Below are positions 22,771 to 32,002 of a stretch of 64,000 bases of DNA, piece by piece (within the stretch, counting starts at the first letter, position 1; each line of letters opens with the position of its first letter). This DNA comes from Fimbriimonadaceae bacterium (lineage in GTDB: Bacteria; Armatimonadota; UBA10988), in assembly GCA_020850355.1 (NCBI GenBank), contig JADZEX010000037.1:62001-126000 (forward strand). The letters are read 5' to 3'. The notes under the pieces are model-generated. The model saw only the letters and a list, made by a program, of their open reading frames with translations, did not search any database and was not told the DNA's origin. The translations under genes and the position numbers were made by a program.

Positions 22771-25155
22771 CTACCCGCCGCTGTCGCGCCCCGTCTCGAC
22801 GCCAGCGGTCGTCTGCCAGACCACCGTGATCCGCGCGGTGGAGCGCAGTTCGCCGCTGGCCACGGTGGCCGCCGTGGCGTTGCGGAAGAGCACCACGGCG
22901 CGCTGTTCGGACCAGCCCAGCTCGAGCGCCTGCCCGCCGTCTGCCGGCAGCAGCCGGGTCGTGGGCAGCGGTGCCGGGGCGGTTGTCGGGCTCGGCAGCA
23001 GCACCGTCACGAACTGCGTCGCGGCAGCCTTGGGGGCCACCGCTGCGAGGTGCCAGGCGTTAGTGTAGTTGCCCCCGAGCACCGTCTCGGGCTCCGGGAC
23101 GTAGCGGTCGTCCTGCCGGAAGGTCAGCCCCGCCGGCGCCAGGAAGCGCGTTTCGAGAGTCGCCAGCGGCCGGCTGGTCAGCACGGTCTGCTGCGGCTGG
23201 TCGATGGTCATCTGGTCCAGGGCGTGCAACCAAAACTCGAAAGCCCGCGGCTCGGCGGCGGCCAGCTCGTCGCGCAGCACGAAGACGCCCGGCCGGAGGT
23301 GGACCAGGTCGCGGACGGCACGGCTCAGGCGCCCGCCGTAGGCCGCCGTGGCGTCGGCGCTGCAAAGGTCCACCCGCGGCGTGCTGCGGAAGCCGTCGAT
23401 CCGGCCCTTGGCCGCCCAGCCGCGGTCCTGCCCCTGGCCGTCATCGTGGGTGATGCCGCACTTGGCCTTGGTGGAGCGCGTCCACTGGTCGTGATGCGGG
23501 CTGCCGTAGCTGGGGTAGTAACCGGTCGGGATGGCCAGCGGCTCGCCGTAGGCTTCGAGCGTGAAGCAGTTCTGGTCGTTGTGGCCGTGGCTGACCGTAC
23601 CGTAGGGCGAGCTGCGCAGCAGGAAGGCGACATCCTGGGTGGCCTCGGCGAGGTTGGTGTGGAGCGTCACCAGGCCGACCCCAGGGAAGTGCCGGCTGGG
23701 CGGCAGGTCGGTCGGCGGGACACCTCGCAGGCTGCTGTCCTGCAGCGTGATGCCCATCACATCCGCGCCGCCATCGCGGCGGCACTGCTCGGCGTACCAG
23801 CGCAGATGCGGGTCGCGGGTCAGGGTGCTGAACCAGTAGAGCAGGTCCCCGGCGGGCCCGGCCGCCGCCTGGTTGCCATCGCCGAAAGGACTCAGCCGGC
23901 TGGCCGGTGGGGTCAGGTAGAAGCGGTAGTAGGGGGTCTGGTGCAGGAACGGGCGACGTGCGATGTCGATCCCGGTGGCGTTGCGCAGCGCCACCACGTA
24001 GTGCAGGCCAAACGACATGTAGGCCGACCAGTAGCCGGGCCCTTCGTTCCAGCCGCCGTCGTCGGCGCCCCAGGCGGGCCAGACACCCCAGAAGATGCGG
24101 GTGATGTAGTCCAACCACTCCCGCGCCTCGGGCCACTCGTTGGCGAACGCCAGCGCCGCCTCGCCCAGGAAGCCGATGATCCGGCCGGCATGACTCTCGT
24201 ACGGGTTGTTTTCGTACGGTCGCCGCCGCAGGAGCTTGTAGAACTCCGCGGCCCGCACGCGGATGCACTGCTCGATGGCGGCGCGTTCGGTCGGCGTGTA
24301 CAGCTCGGCGGTCCAGTCGTAGGCTCGCACGCCGCGCATCATCAGCCACATCGCCGGCTCGTCGTTGTGGGTGACGGCGGTGCTGCCGAGGGGATCCCAC
24401 CCGCAGAAGTGCAGCACCCGCCGGCGGGCTTCCTGACCGCAGGCCTCGTCGCGCAGCAGCAGCCAGGCCAAGGCCGCCTGCTCCATCTGGTCTTGCGGCG
24501 GACGCGTGTCGCGGAAAATCTTGACGTACTGCCAGCGTCGCTCGTCGGCTGTGCCGGTCAGTTTGGCCGGTTCCGGCGGCAACTCGGCGCCGATCGTCGG
24601 GACGACCTGCCGCCGCAGCCGCTCGGCTTTCGACTTCAGATCGCCTTCGCGGGCGCGCTGCTGGTAGTCGGCGAGCTGGGCGGCGGTGATGAACAGCCGC
24701 GGCCGGGCCGCCGGCACCTGCAGCGCATCGCGGCCGGGGTAGACCCACTGCGGCAGGTCGGCGGCCACGGTGAAGCGCCGGGCGCGGCTCCAGACGGTCG
24801 GCTGACCCGCCTGATCGACACCGTAGCGCCAGTACCACTCGCCCGGCGCGAGGGGCTGGTCGAGCATCTCGGCGCACCAGATCAGGCCCTGGCGGTCGAC
24901 CTGCGGGGTGGCGCAGTCGGCGCTGCGGGCGACCTGGACGCGGTAGGTGACCTCCCCCGAGGGCAGCCAGCGCAGCGGCGGCGGGTTGGTGGTCACCGCC
25001 TGCCCGTCGGCCGGGTGGTACGGCAGGTTGCGACCGAGTTCGGGCTCCCGGTCGACGCGCAGTGCCTCCGGCAAGGCGGTCCCCTCCCCAGCGCCGTCGG
25101 CGGCTCGGGCCGCCAGGCAGACCAGGCCAAGCAGCCCGAGCCATCCGAGGTGCAT
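22771..25155 (-). CDS. Secreted heparinase II/III-like polysaccharide lyase (DUF4962)
   Basis: 794 aa with a signal peptide (MHLGWLGLLGLVCLAARAAD). A beta-sandwich (DUF4962-like, TNPPPLRWLP) comes first, then an alpha/alpha toroid (YENNPYESHAGRIIGFLGEA, GGWNEGPGYWSAYMSFG). The C-terminal heparinase II/III beta-sandwich holds HGHNDQNCFTLEAYGEP, the conserved catalytic-region histidine motif. Members cleave uronic-acid-containing polymers such as heparin, heparan, alginate or rhamnogalacturonan by beta-elimination. Last gene of the four-gene operon with the MFS transporter, GH172 enzyme and unknown secreted protein. Its unsaturated products would suit the GH88 enzyme at 16522. Substrate not determinable. 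Confidence 0.85.
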   Translation of the reverse strand: MHLGWLGLLGLVCLAARAADGAGEGTALPEALRVDREPELGRNLPYHPADGQAVTTNPPPLRWLPSGEVTYRVQVARSADCATPQVDRQGLIWCAEMLDQPLAPGEWYWRYGVDQAGQPTVWSRARRFTVAADLPQWVYPGRDALQVPAARPRLFITAAQLADYQQRAREGDLKSKAERLRRQVVPTIGAELPPEPAKLTGTADERRWQYVKIFRDTRPPQDQMEQAALAWLLLRDEACGQEARRRVLHFCGWDPLGSTAVTHNDEPAMWLMMRGVRAYDWTAELYTPTERAAIEQCIRVRAAEFYKLLRRRPYENNPYESHAGRIIGFLGEAALAFANEWPEAREWLDYITRIFWGVWPAWGADDGGWNEGPGYWSAYMSFGLHYVVALRNATGIDIARRPFLHQTPYYRFYLTPPASRLSPFGDGNQAAAGPAGDLLYWFSTLTRDPHLRWYAEQCRRDGGADVMGITLQDSSLRGVPPTDLPPSRHFPGVGLVTLHTNLAEATQDVAFLLRSSPYGTVSHGHNDQNCFTLEAYGEPLAIPTGYYPSYGSPHHDQWTRSTKAKCGITHDDGQGQDRGWAAKGRIDGFRSTPRVDLCSADATAAYGGRLSRAVRDLVHLRPGVFVLRDELAAAEPRAFEFWLHALDQMTIDQPQQTVLTSRPLATLETRFLAPAGLTFRQDDRYVPEPETVLGGNYTNAWHLAAVAPKAAATQFVTVLLPSPTTAPAPLPTTRLLPADGGQALELGWSEQRAVVLFRNATAATVASGELRSTARITVVWQTTAGVETGRDSGG

Positions 25156-25158
25156 CGT

Positions 25159-26310
25159 CTACTCCTGCGGCATCCCGCCAGGCATCGCCGGCATCGCGGC
25201 CAGCATCTTGCCGCCGAGCATGCCGTTGAACGAGGTCTTGGTCTGCACCCGCGGCAGCGGCTGACCTTCGGGCAGGGCCACGCCGGGACCGTACCCGACC
25301 ATCTGCATCATCGCCATCTCGCAGCCGTCGAAGATCCCGGCCGTGACGTTCACCGTGAGCTTGTCGCCGGGCATCATCTGCGTCTTCTCGACCATCGCCC
25401 GGACCTGCGCCATCTCGAGGTAGTCCCACATCATACCTGGGTCCTCGCGCACCTCGCTGGAACTCCAGATGATGATGGTGTCGCGGCCGACCATGCCGGT
25501 GATCTGGGCGTGCAGTCCGAGGCACGTCGGGATCGGCTTCCACTGAAAGCCGAGGCTCTTCTTGAGGTCCGGAATCTTCGCCAGGTCGGGCTTGGTGAAG
25601 CTGATCGGCTCCAGGAAGTTCAGCTCCGGCGGCACCGTGATGCTGATGTTGCCGGTGTAGCTGCTGGTCAGCGCGTAGGTGCCCTCCAGCTTGGCGTCCG
25701 CGGCGATCTTGCCGGGCTGTTTGGCAGTTGGCCAGTAGCCGGTGGTCCAGCCATCCTTGTAGAAGTACTCGTCGCCGCCGGCCTTGGCCATTTCGGCCAT
25801 GTCGGCGCGCTGGGCCGGGTCCATCTTCTCCCAGGTGATCTCGGTGACCTCGGGCTGGCCCGGCTTGACGGTGGCGGAGTCACCCCAGTAGCGCTTGATG
25901 GTGAACTTCCCGGGCATCCCGGGCGGCGGCGCGGTCGTCGTGCCGGGGCTGCCTGTGGTACCGCCGGCCGGCCGCGGGCGGTAGAGCTCCAGGTCCAGCC
26001 GCGGGCCTTGCTTCAGGCCAGCGGGCGCGGCGCAGACCGCGGTGGCACCAGCGGGCGCCAGGGTCGGCGACCAGAGCCGCATCGACAGCTTCCGCTGCGG
26101 CCCGGCGCCCAGCAGCATCGCGCGCTGCTCGGCCGGCAGCATGTCGAGCATCTTCGGGTCAAGCCCCTGTAACATGGCGCTCATGTCGGGTTGCCCGGCG
26201 TTCTTCTGCGTCACCGTCTCGGCAAAGATGCCGTAGAAGGCCTGGTTTTCGGCGGCGCCGGTCAGACCCACCAGAGCCAGGCCGAGCACGATCCAGCGGA
26301 TTCGTCGCAT
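25159..26310 (-). CDS. Secreted protein of unknown function
   Basis: 383 aa with a signal peptide (MRRIRWIVLGLALVGLTGAAE). Methionine-rich stretches occur at both ends (KMLDMLPAEQRAML, GKMLAAMPAMPGGMPQE), and a proline/glycine linker (GTTTAPPPGMPG) separates two halves. The C-terminal half is beta-rich (YTGNISITVPPELNF, RDTIIIWSSSEVRED). No family recognised. GAGGAG lies before the ATG. It sits between the GH172 gene (25 bases) and the heparinase-like gene (3 bases), so it probably binds or handles the same glycan in the periplasm or outside the cell. Confidence 0.75.
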   Translation of the reverse strand: MRRIRWIVLGLALVGLTGAAENQAFYGIFAETVTQKNAGQPDMSAMLQGLDPKMLDMLPAEQRAMLLGAGPQRKLSMRLWSPTLAPAGATAVCAAPAGLKQGPRLDLELYRPRPAGGTTGSPGTTTAPPPGMPGKFTIKRYWGDSATVKPGQPEVTEITWEKMDPAQRADMAEMAKAGGDEYFYKDGWTTGYWPTAKQPGKIAADAKLEGTYALTSSYTGNISITVPPELNFLEPISFTKPDLAKIPDLKKSLGFQWKPIPTCLGLHAQITGMVGRDTIIIWSSSEVREDPGMMWDYLEMAQVRAMVEKTQMMPGDKLTVNVTAGIFDGCEMAMMQMVGYGPGVALPEGQPLPRVQTKTSFNGMLGGKMLAAMPAMPGGMPQE

Positions 26311-26335
26311 GAGGTTCTCCTCCCTCGCCCCTACG

Positions 26336-29155
26336 TCAGTCGCCGACCCGCACCACCCGCAGGTAGTCGAGCCCCATCAGATAGCCCTGTGACAGCTCGT
26401 GCTTGTCGACCGCCTGCAACCCGAAACGATGCACCCCGGCGGTCAGCTCGAAGGTGCCCAGATCCAGCTCGGGCGTCTGCAGCACCGCGGGGGTGTAGGT
26501 GTCCACCGGCGGTCCGACCGACTTCCCATCGAGCAGCGCCTGCACCTCGGCATAGTCCCACGACGTGGTCAGCCGCCAAGAGAGCCGGTACTTCCCAGAC
26601 GTCGGCAGATGCAGCGCGATTTCGGCCAGGGCCTGGTGTTGCGCCGGCTGCATCCACAGATGGTGGTTGCCGATCCACTGCGGCCCGAGGTCTTGGATGC
26701 GCGGCTGACAGCCCCGGCTCCCCATCACCATCGCCCAGGCCCCGGGGGCGCTGTCGGGGTGCAGGATCTTCGGCAGCCAGACGAAGTAATCGAGGCCGAC
26801 ATGCGTCGCCGTCGCCGCCGGGTTGCGGCCGACGACCCGCAACTCGACCTGCCGCGTCCCGGCGGGGAGCATCCCCAACGGCAGCGGGTGCGCGGCCGGC
26901 TGCTTCTGCGGCGCGTAGAGGTCGAACGCCGGGCCGAGCGGGCGGTCGGCCACGAAGGCCTGCACGATCCCGGCGCCGGGGCCGTTCATCGCCCGCAGGC
27001 CGAGCACGTAGGGCTGCTTCGGCGTGGGCAGCTCCAGGCTCAGGATGGCGCCCACCCCGCCCGCGTGCCACTCCAGGATGCGCCCTCCGCTGGGGCCGAC
27101 CAGCGGCCCGCTGGCGTGCAGCGGCTCCCCGCCCCCAGTGGTCTGTCGAGCGGGCAGTTCCTCGGCCTCCATCGCCTCCTCGGCGCGCGGTGCCGGATGG
27201 AGCTGCAACGCATCGACCACGACCCGCCCGGCGGCCGTGGCGGTCAGGATCAGCCGGTTGGGGCCGGCCGGCAGAACCACCGGCTCGAACCGCTGCAGGC
27301 CCTGCTGCGCCGCCCCGGCCGGCCGCAGCACCTGGTCGCCCAGACGCAACTCCAGGGGTGCGGTGCTGATCGCCGGGAGCAGCAGCGCCGGTTGCCAGAC
27401 GCCCCCTTGGGCGACCTCGACCGTCGCCTCCCCGATTGGGCCCCCGGCGACCGTGCCGAAGTCGACCGCCAGCTCGCGGTTGAACGCCTCCGGCAGGCCA
27501 GCGTCGCTCAGCCGGGCCAGGCGCGGGTCGAACAGCTCCTCGGCCTCACGGCAACCTGGCACCGCGCGCCCCAGGCCGCGCAGCGCGTCGGCCGTCAGCG
27601 GGGCGAACAGGTCGCGCCGCCAGGGCTGCGGGCCGGGCGCCACTCCGGGCCGTGCCGCGCCGACGTACTGCTGGCCGGCCAGTTCGTCCAGCGGCGGGCT
27701 GGTCTCGGCCTGGTACCAGTAGGCTACCGAGCTGTAGCCGTACTCCGGCACGCCGCCCCAGATGCCGTTCGGGCCGTAGTTCTCGATGGTCATCCGCAGC
27801 CGCTTCGTGAAGGGGATCGCATCGACCAGGTGCCAGCGGTAGTTCCAGGTCCGGTCGCCCTGCTGGTAGCTGCAGCCGTAACTGGCGCCAGGCAGGTAGC
27901 GGATGCCCCAGGCGTCGCCGAAGTAGTCCTCGCTGCCGGTGCCCACCCAGGGCGGGAACTGCTCGTCGTCGACCCAGACCTTCTCGTCGCCCTCACCCCA
28001 CCAGCCTGGGATCGGGTGGTGCACCTGCAGGCTGGTGCCGACGAGGTGCCCCCGACCGGCGGTCTCGATGAACGGGTAATCGAAGGTGCCGCTCCGCGGT
28101 TCGTTACGCCAGCGCGCGTAGAACAGACAGTCGTCGGCCGGCGGCTGATAGGGCGCCGTCTGCACTTCGTAGGTGACCGTGGCCGGTTGGCTCAGGAAGC
28201 TGCTGAGAGTCAGCTCCGCGGAGCGGCGGTAGGGCATCGTGAACCAGCAGTAGCCCTCACCGTCGACGCAGCCGATGGGCAGCGCGGCGCAGTCGGCTGG
28301 GGCGCCGTCGAGCGCGAAGAACGGCCCCAGCGGCGTCCAGACCTGCGGCCACGGCGAGCCGTCCCAGACCGCCCGCAGGACCAGCTTGCGCCAGGCCTCG
28401 CGCTCGGTCGAGGCGACACGCACCCGCAGTCCGCGGATCTGTCCCGGCTGCCGGTCGACCAGCAACCGCGCGGTCGCGCCCGGAGCCAGGCGGACGGTCT
28501 GGCGGAGGCTGCGCTGTCCTGCCACCTGCGGTTTCGGGTCTGGTCCGCACTGGCCCCAGCGCTGCGCCAGGTGGCCCAGCTCGCGCTGCTCGTCGACGGT
28601 CAACTGCCGCCGAAAGGTGGGCACTTGCCAGTCGGCCGGGTACTGCCGCCAGTTGAAGTGGTAGAACTGCCCGTGGGCCCGGTCGGCGCAGATCTTCAGG
28701 CCCTTCGCGAAGGGGATCGGAAAGTAGAGGTCGCTGGCCGAGTTGGCGTCGCTGCGCTGGTAGGCCAGCGGCTTGCAGAACGGCACCAGCCGGCCGGTGA
28801 AGAGGTCGGCGAAGTCCACGTCGATCTGCGGGGAGGTGGCGCCATCGAAGTAGAACCGCAGGCGGCCGCGCGGATTGGCCGACCAGATCCGGAAGACACA
28901 GCCCGGCCCGGTGGCCTCGAACATCACCGCCTCGCCGTTCGGCTCCTCGCGCAGGTACTGCCCGGCGTCGGCATTGTAGCCCCAGTGCGTCTCCTCGGCG
29001 CGGTGCCAACTGGAGAACTGCCGACTGTGCTCCCCGGTCTGCAGCCGCGTCAGGCGGTCGAGATCAGTGTACTGGTGGAGCAGTTCCTGCCAGGTCAGGG
29101 TCCGGGCGCCGAGCGGCAGGGCACAGGCGAGCAGCAGACCGAGCGGTAGCCTCAT
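26336..29155 (-). CDS. GH172 / DUF2961 family secreted glycosidase
   Basis: 939 aa with a signal peptide (MRLPLGLLLACALPLGART). GH172 enzymes act on alpha-D-fructofuranosides, alpha-D-arabinofuranosides and difructose dianhydride. The DUF2961 double jelly-roll shows GPGCVFRIWSANPRGRL, LYFPIPFAKGLKI, and the active-site block WWGEGDEKVWVDD ... GTGSEDYFGD. Glu388 and Glu409 are 21 residues apart, the same spacing as the two catalytic glutamates of alpha-FFase1. The C-terminal ~350 residues add two CBM-like modules with similar YVLGLRAMNGPG and YRLSWRLTTSWD segments. It lies in an operon with the MFS, secreted and heparinase-like genes. Confidence 0.88.
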   Translation of the reverse strand: MRLPLGLLLACALPLGARTLTWQELLHQYTDLDRLTRLQTGEHSRQFSSWHRAEETHWGYNADAGQYLREEPNGEAVMFEATGPGCVFRIWSANPRGRLRFYFDGATSPQIDVDFADLFTGRLVPFCKPLAYQRSDANSASDLYFPIPFAKGLKICADRAHGQFYHFNWRQYPADWQVPTFRRQLTVDEQRELGHLAQRWGQCGPDPKPQVAGQRSLRQTVRLAPGATARLLVDRQPGQIRGLRVRVASTEREAWRKLVLRAVWDGSPWPQVWTPLGPFFALDGAPADCAALPIGCVDGEGYCWFTMPYRRSAELTLSSFLSQPATVTYEVQTAPYQPPADDCLFYARWRNEPRSGTFDYPFIETAGRGHLVGTSLQVHHPIPGWWGEGDEKVWVDDEQFPPWVGTGSEDYFGDAWGIRYLPGASYGCSYQQGDRTWNYRWHLVDAIPFTKRLRMTIENYGPNGIWGGVPEYGYSSVAYWYQAETSPPLDELAGQQYVGAARPGVAPGPQPWRRDLFAPLTADALRGLGRAVPGCREAEELFDPRLARLSDAGLPEAFNRELAVDFGTVAGGPIGEATVEVAQGGVWQPALLLPAISTAPLELRLGDQVLRPAGAAQQGLQRFEPVVLPAGPNRLILTATAAGRVVVDALQLHPAPRAEEAMEAEELPARQTTGGGEPLHASGPLVGPSGGRILEWHAGGVGAILSLELPTPKQPYVLGLRAMNGPGAGIVQAFVADRPLGPAFDLYAPQKQPAAHPLPLGMLPAGTRQVELRVVGRNPAATATHVGLDYFVWLPKILHPDSAPGAWAMVMGSRGCQPRIQDLGPQWIGNHHLWMQPAQHQALAEIALHLPTSGKYRLSWRLTTSWDYAEVQALLDGKSVGPPVDTYTPAVLQTPELDLGTFELTAGVHRFGLQAVDKHELSQGYLMGLDYLRVVRVGD

Positions 29156-29200
29156 GGCAGATCCCCGTGGCGGCGTTCGGCGCTGCCGCGGCGACTCCTG

Positions 29201-30541
29201 CTACGGCGACGCGCGGCGCGGTTCGCGCAGCAGCAGCGTGGTGTACAGCGCCATCGCGCCCAGCAGCAGGCCCAGCACATAGATCGCCGGGTAACCGTGG
29301 CGCTGCGCCAGCAAGGCCATCAGCGGCGGCGTGATGGCCAGCGCCGGGGCCGAGAAGCTCTGCAGGGCGCCAATGTAGAGTGGGGCTTCGGGGCCCTGGG
29401 CCAGCTCGTAGGTGTAGTTCAGCCCGCCGAGGTTGACGCCCGTCTGGCCCACCTCGCTGAGCGCGTTGACCGCGATCAGCCAGATCAGCACCACCGAGTT
29501 GGGCCCGCTGCCGGCAACCGCCTCGCCGATCAGGGGCGTCAGCGCCATCAGGCCGACCCCGGTCACCACGCAGGCCGTTCCCAGGCGGATGCAGACGCGG
29601 TTGCCGACCCGGTCGGAGAGGCGTGCCCAAACGACGTTCGAGGCGGCCGCCGCCAGGACGCTGGCGATCATGAACCAGCCGACGACCTGCGCCCCGAAGC
29701 CCAGTACCTTCATGGCGTAAGGCACGGACAAGCTGACCGGCACCCAGCCGGCCGGCGCGACCAGCCGGTACAAAATGTAGCGCTGGGCGTTCGGATCGCG
29801 GCGCAGCACCCGCCAGGCATGCCGCAGGTAGCCGCCGAAGTGCTCGGCCGGCCGCGGGCGCGGTTCCACTGGCGGCTCCTGGACCCGCATGAAGCAGGCC
29901 TGCGCCAGCATCAGGATGACCGCCGAAATCGCGAACAGCAGCGCGTAGTTGTAGGGAAACGGCCACGGGAAGCTGGGGCTGAGGACCCGCTTGACGAGGC
30001 CCCCCATCGCCAGGGCCAGCAGGCTGCCCAGGGCGATGCGTAGCCCGAACAGCCGACCGCGCCGGTGGGCCGGCACGGTGCGAATCACAATGTCGCCGAA
30101 GGCCACCACGCCGAGCCCGGTGCCGGCGCCGATCACGCCGATCAAGAGCAGGAACAACGTCGCCAGCAGCAGCGTCTGGCGATGCAGCGTGACCACCGCC
30201 AAGACCGCCAGCCAGGTGCCGACCCAGCGCACCGCCGCGCCGCGGATGTAGTAGGGCATCCGCGGTCGCCCGTCAGCCACCTGGTGCGAGGCGTAGAGCT
30301 GCGGCAAGGTCATGCTGGTCGGTTGGATGGCGATGGCCAGCCCGACCAGCCACTCGCGGCCGGTGAGGTCCGTCAGAAAGGCGGCGACCACCCGGCGCGG
30401 ATCGAACAGCGCGAAGGAGAGCTGGAACAGCACGCCGTTCAGGACGATCAGCCAGAAGGCGTGGTTGGGCTGCGAGAAGAGCCACGTCAGCCGCGCCCGG
30501 AAGACCTCGCGGCGCGCCGCGGTGCTGCTGGTCTGGGTCAT
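29201..30541 (-). CDS. MFS transporter
   Basis: 446 aa from the ATG at 30541. About 12 membrane helices are visible, for example AFWLIVLNGVLFQLSFALF, TLLLATLFLLLIGVIGAGTG and AIYVLGLLLGAMALYTTLLL. The cytosolic loop RTVPAHRRGRLFGLR resembles the conserved MFS motif after helix 2 or 8. The longer start at 30595 is rejected because the candidate promoter (30584-30611) would start transcription downstream of it. First gene of the operon with GH172, the secreted protein and the heparinase-like lyase, so it probably imports their sugar products. Confidence 0.85.
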   Translation of the reverse strand: MTQTSSTAARREVFRARLTWLFSQPNHAFWLIVLNGVLFQLSFALFDPRRVVAAFLTDLTGREWLVGLAIAIQPTSMTLPQLYASHQVADGRPRMPYYIRGAAVRWVGTWLAVLAVVTLHRQTLLLATLFLLLIGVIGAGTGLGVVAFGDIVIRTVPAHRRGRLFGLRIALGSLLALAMGGLVKRVLSPSFPWPFPYNYALLFAISAVILMLAQACFMRVQEPPVEPRPRPAEHFGGYLRHAWRVLRRDPNAQRYILYRLVAPAGWVPVSLSVPYAMKVLGFGAQVVGWFMIASVLAAAASNVVWARLSDRVGNRVCIRLGTACVVTGVGLMALTPLIGEAVAGSGPNSVVLIWLIAVNALSEVGQTGVNLGGLNYTYELAQGPEAPLYIGALQSFSAPALAITPPLMALLAQRHGYPAIYVLGLLLGAMALYTTLLLREPRRASP

Positions 30542-30583
30542 ATCCACCGCTACGACCTTGATCTTGCCGTCAAGTTGCGGCGC

Positions 30584-30611
30584 ATCGTAGCACACGCGGG
30601 CCGCCGGTCAA
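30584..30611 (-). promoter_or_regulatory. Sigma-70 promoter for the MFS-GH172-heparinase operon
   Basis: Read on the minus strand: TTGACC, 16 bases, TACGAT. Each hexamer is close to consensus. The predicted start is near 30576, giving a ~35-base leader to the ATG at 30541. Confidence 0.5.
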
Positions 30612-30628
30612 GGTCGCCAGCGACGGAT

Positions 30629-30658
30629 TTGACAGCCCGCCGGGCAGCCCGTTACGCT
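30629..30658 (+). promoter_or_regulatory. Candidate sigma-70 promoter for the zinc-ribbon membrane protein
   Basis: TTGACA (perfect -35), 18 bases, TACGCT (weak -10), about 40 bases before the ATG at 30698. Back to back with the divergent MFS promoter. Confidence 0.45.
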
Positions 30659-30697
30659 GGTCGCAGCGTCGTTGCGGCGGCGCACCGGGAGGTCGCG

Positions 30698-31096
30698 ATG
30701 CCGTTCGCCTTTGGTTGTCCCGCCTGCGGCCAGCGGCACGTCGCCGAACCACCGCAGATCGGCCAGGTCAGCCGCTGCGGCTGCGGCCAGGCCGTCATCG
30801 TGCCCGACCCCGGCCCGACGCCGGTCGATCCGATCACGGTGTTCGTCCCGTACCACAACCCGCGTGCCCTGGCCGCCTACTACCTGGGCGTCTTCTCGCT
30901 GATTCCCTGCCTCGGCTGTCCACTCGGCCTGGCGGCCCTCGGCCTCGGACTGGCCGGGCTGCGCCACAGCAACGCGGTGCCCACAGCCGGCGGGCGCCTC
31001 CACGCCTGGGTCGGCATCCTGGTCGGCGGGCTCTGCGGCGTCGTCAACACCATCCTCCTGGTGCTGGCGGTGGTCAGCCTCGCCCTCAACCGCTGA
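30698..31096 (+). CDS. DUF4190-like membrane protein with N-terminal zinc ribbon
   Basis: 132 aa. The N-terminus has a zinc ribbon of paired cysteines (GCPACGQRH, SRCGCGQAV). After a proline linker come two membrane helices (YYLGVFSLIPCLGCPLGLAA and HAWVGILVGGLCGVVNTILL, each part of a hydrophobic run) separated by GLRHSNAVP, the usual DUF4190 layout. GGGAGG precedes the ATG. Such proteins are thought to be small envelope or scaffold proteins, with no known activity. Converges with the RraA-like gene. Confidence 0.75.
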   Translation: MPFAFGCPACGQRHVAEPPQIGQVSRCGCGQAVIVPDPGPTPVDPITVFVPYHNPRALAAYYLGVFSLIPCLGCPLGLAALGLGLAGLRHSNAVPTAGGRLHAWVGILVGGLCGVVNTILLVLAVVSLALNR

Positions 31097-31111
31097 GGCC
31101 TCGCCCGCGCC

Positions 31112-31993
31112 TCACCAGGTCCGCTCGCGCAACAACTCGGCGATGGCCTCGCGCGGCACCGGCAGTTGGTCGGCGTGATGCTCCAGCCAGCCACTGAAGT
31201 CGACCTCGATCCGATCCGTCCAGCGGTCGTCGATCTGGCCAGGCGTGTAGATCCCCTCGCGCAGCCGCTGCTTGCCAAACGCGTCGCGCAAGCGCAGCAG
31301 CTCGGAGGTCTTGACGACCTGCTCCGTGAGCTGGGGCGGGATGAAGATCACGCCGTCGTCGCGCCCGAGCACCACATCGCCGGGCATCACCGTGGCCGGC
31401 CCGATCCGCAGCGGCGTGTTGACCCCCAACAGCATGATGGTCGGCGAGGCGAAGGTCGGGTGGACCCCGCGCACGAAGCTGGCGAAGCCGGTGATGCCGC
31501 GGATGCCGTCGATGTCACGCACCGCGGCGTCGTGGACCACCCCGTTGCCGCTGCGGGCGAACACCGCGGTGGCGAGATTGTCGCCAATCACCGGCCCCTG
31601 CTCGAGCTTGCCGAAGACGTCGGCGACGTACACATCACCGGGCTGCAGCAGGTCGATGGGCCAGGAGATCTGGTCGCCGACACAGCCCAGCCGCGCGCCC
31701 TTGGCCTCCATCAACTGCCGCAGGTCAGGCCGCCGGGGGAAGTAGGCCGCGGTCAGCGCCCGCCCGACCAGCACCTCGCCGGGATGCGTCGCCTGCCAGC
31801 CGCCGGCATACTGCCACGGAAACCCGGCTCCGCTGCAGACGCCCCAGGCTTGGGTGATCGTCACCGCCCGGAGCCGCTCCAACAGCTCCTCCGCGACTCG
31901 CGGTCGGCCGTCGGCGGAACGCTCGCCGGACCAGGCCGGGGTGTACTCGATGATCTCCGCTGGCGCCAGGTTCAGCGGCGCGAACTTCTCCAC
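31112..31993 (-). CDS. RraA-like protein (putative HMG-type aldolase / demethylmenaquinone methyltransferase-like fold)
   Basis: 293 aa. The RraA fold shows GDNLATAVFARSGNGVVHDA followed by AVRDIDGI, the Arg-Asp pair used by HMG/CHA aldolases for substrate and metal binding, and the C-terminal VVLGRDDGVIFIPPQL. Members of this fold split 4-hydroxy-4-methyl-2-oxoglutarate or decarboxylate oxaloacetate; true RNase E regulators are shorter. It follows the enolase-superfamily gene by 9 bases, and the pairing suggests a sugar-acid pathway: dehydration to a 2-keto acid, then aldol cleavage. That role is inferred from context. Confidence 0.82.
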   Translation of the reverse strand: MEKFAPLNLAPAEIIEYTPAWSGERSADGRPRVAEELLERLRAVTITQAWGVCSGAGFPWQYAGGWQATHPGEVLVGRALTAAYFPRRPDLRQLMEAKGARLGCVGDQISWPIDLLQPGDVYVADVFGKLEQGPVIGDNLATAVFARSGNGVVHDAAVRDIDGIRGITGFASFVRGVHPTFASPTIMLLGVNTPLRIGPATVMPGDVVLGRDDGVIFIPPQLTEQVVKTSELLRLRDAFGKQRLREGIYTPGQIDDRWTDRIEVDFSGWLEHHADQLPVPREAIAELLRERTW

Positions 31994-32002
31994 GGCCGTC
32001 TC

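Noticed and set aside
23050-26172. 1040-aa plus-strand ORF
   Set aside because: Antisense shadow of the heparinase-like and unknown secreted genes; low-complexity, no motifs, caused by high GC.
26399-29149. 916-aa plus-strand ORF
   Set aside because: Antisense shadow of the GH172 gene, which has a signal peptide and active-site block.
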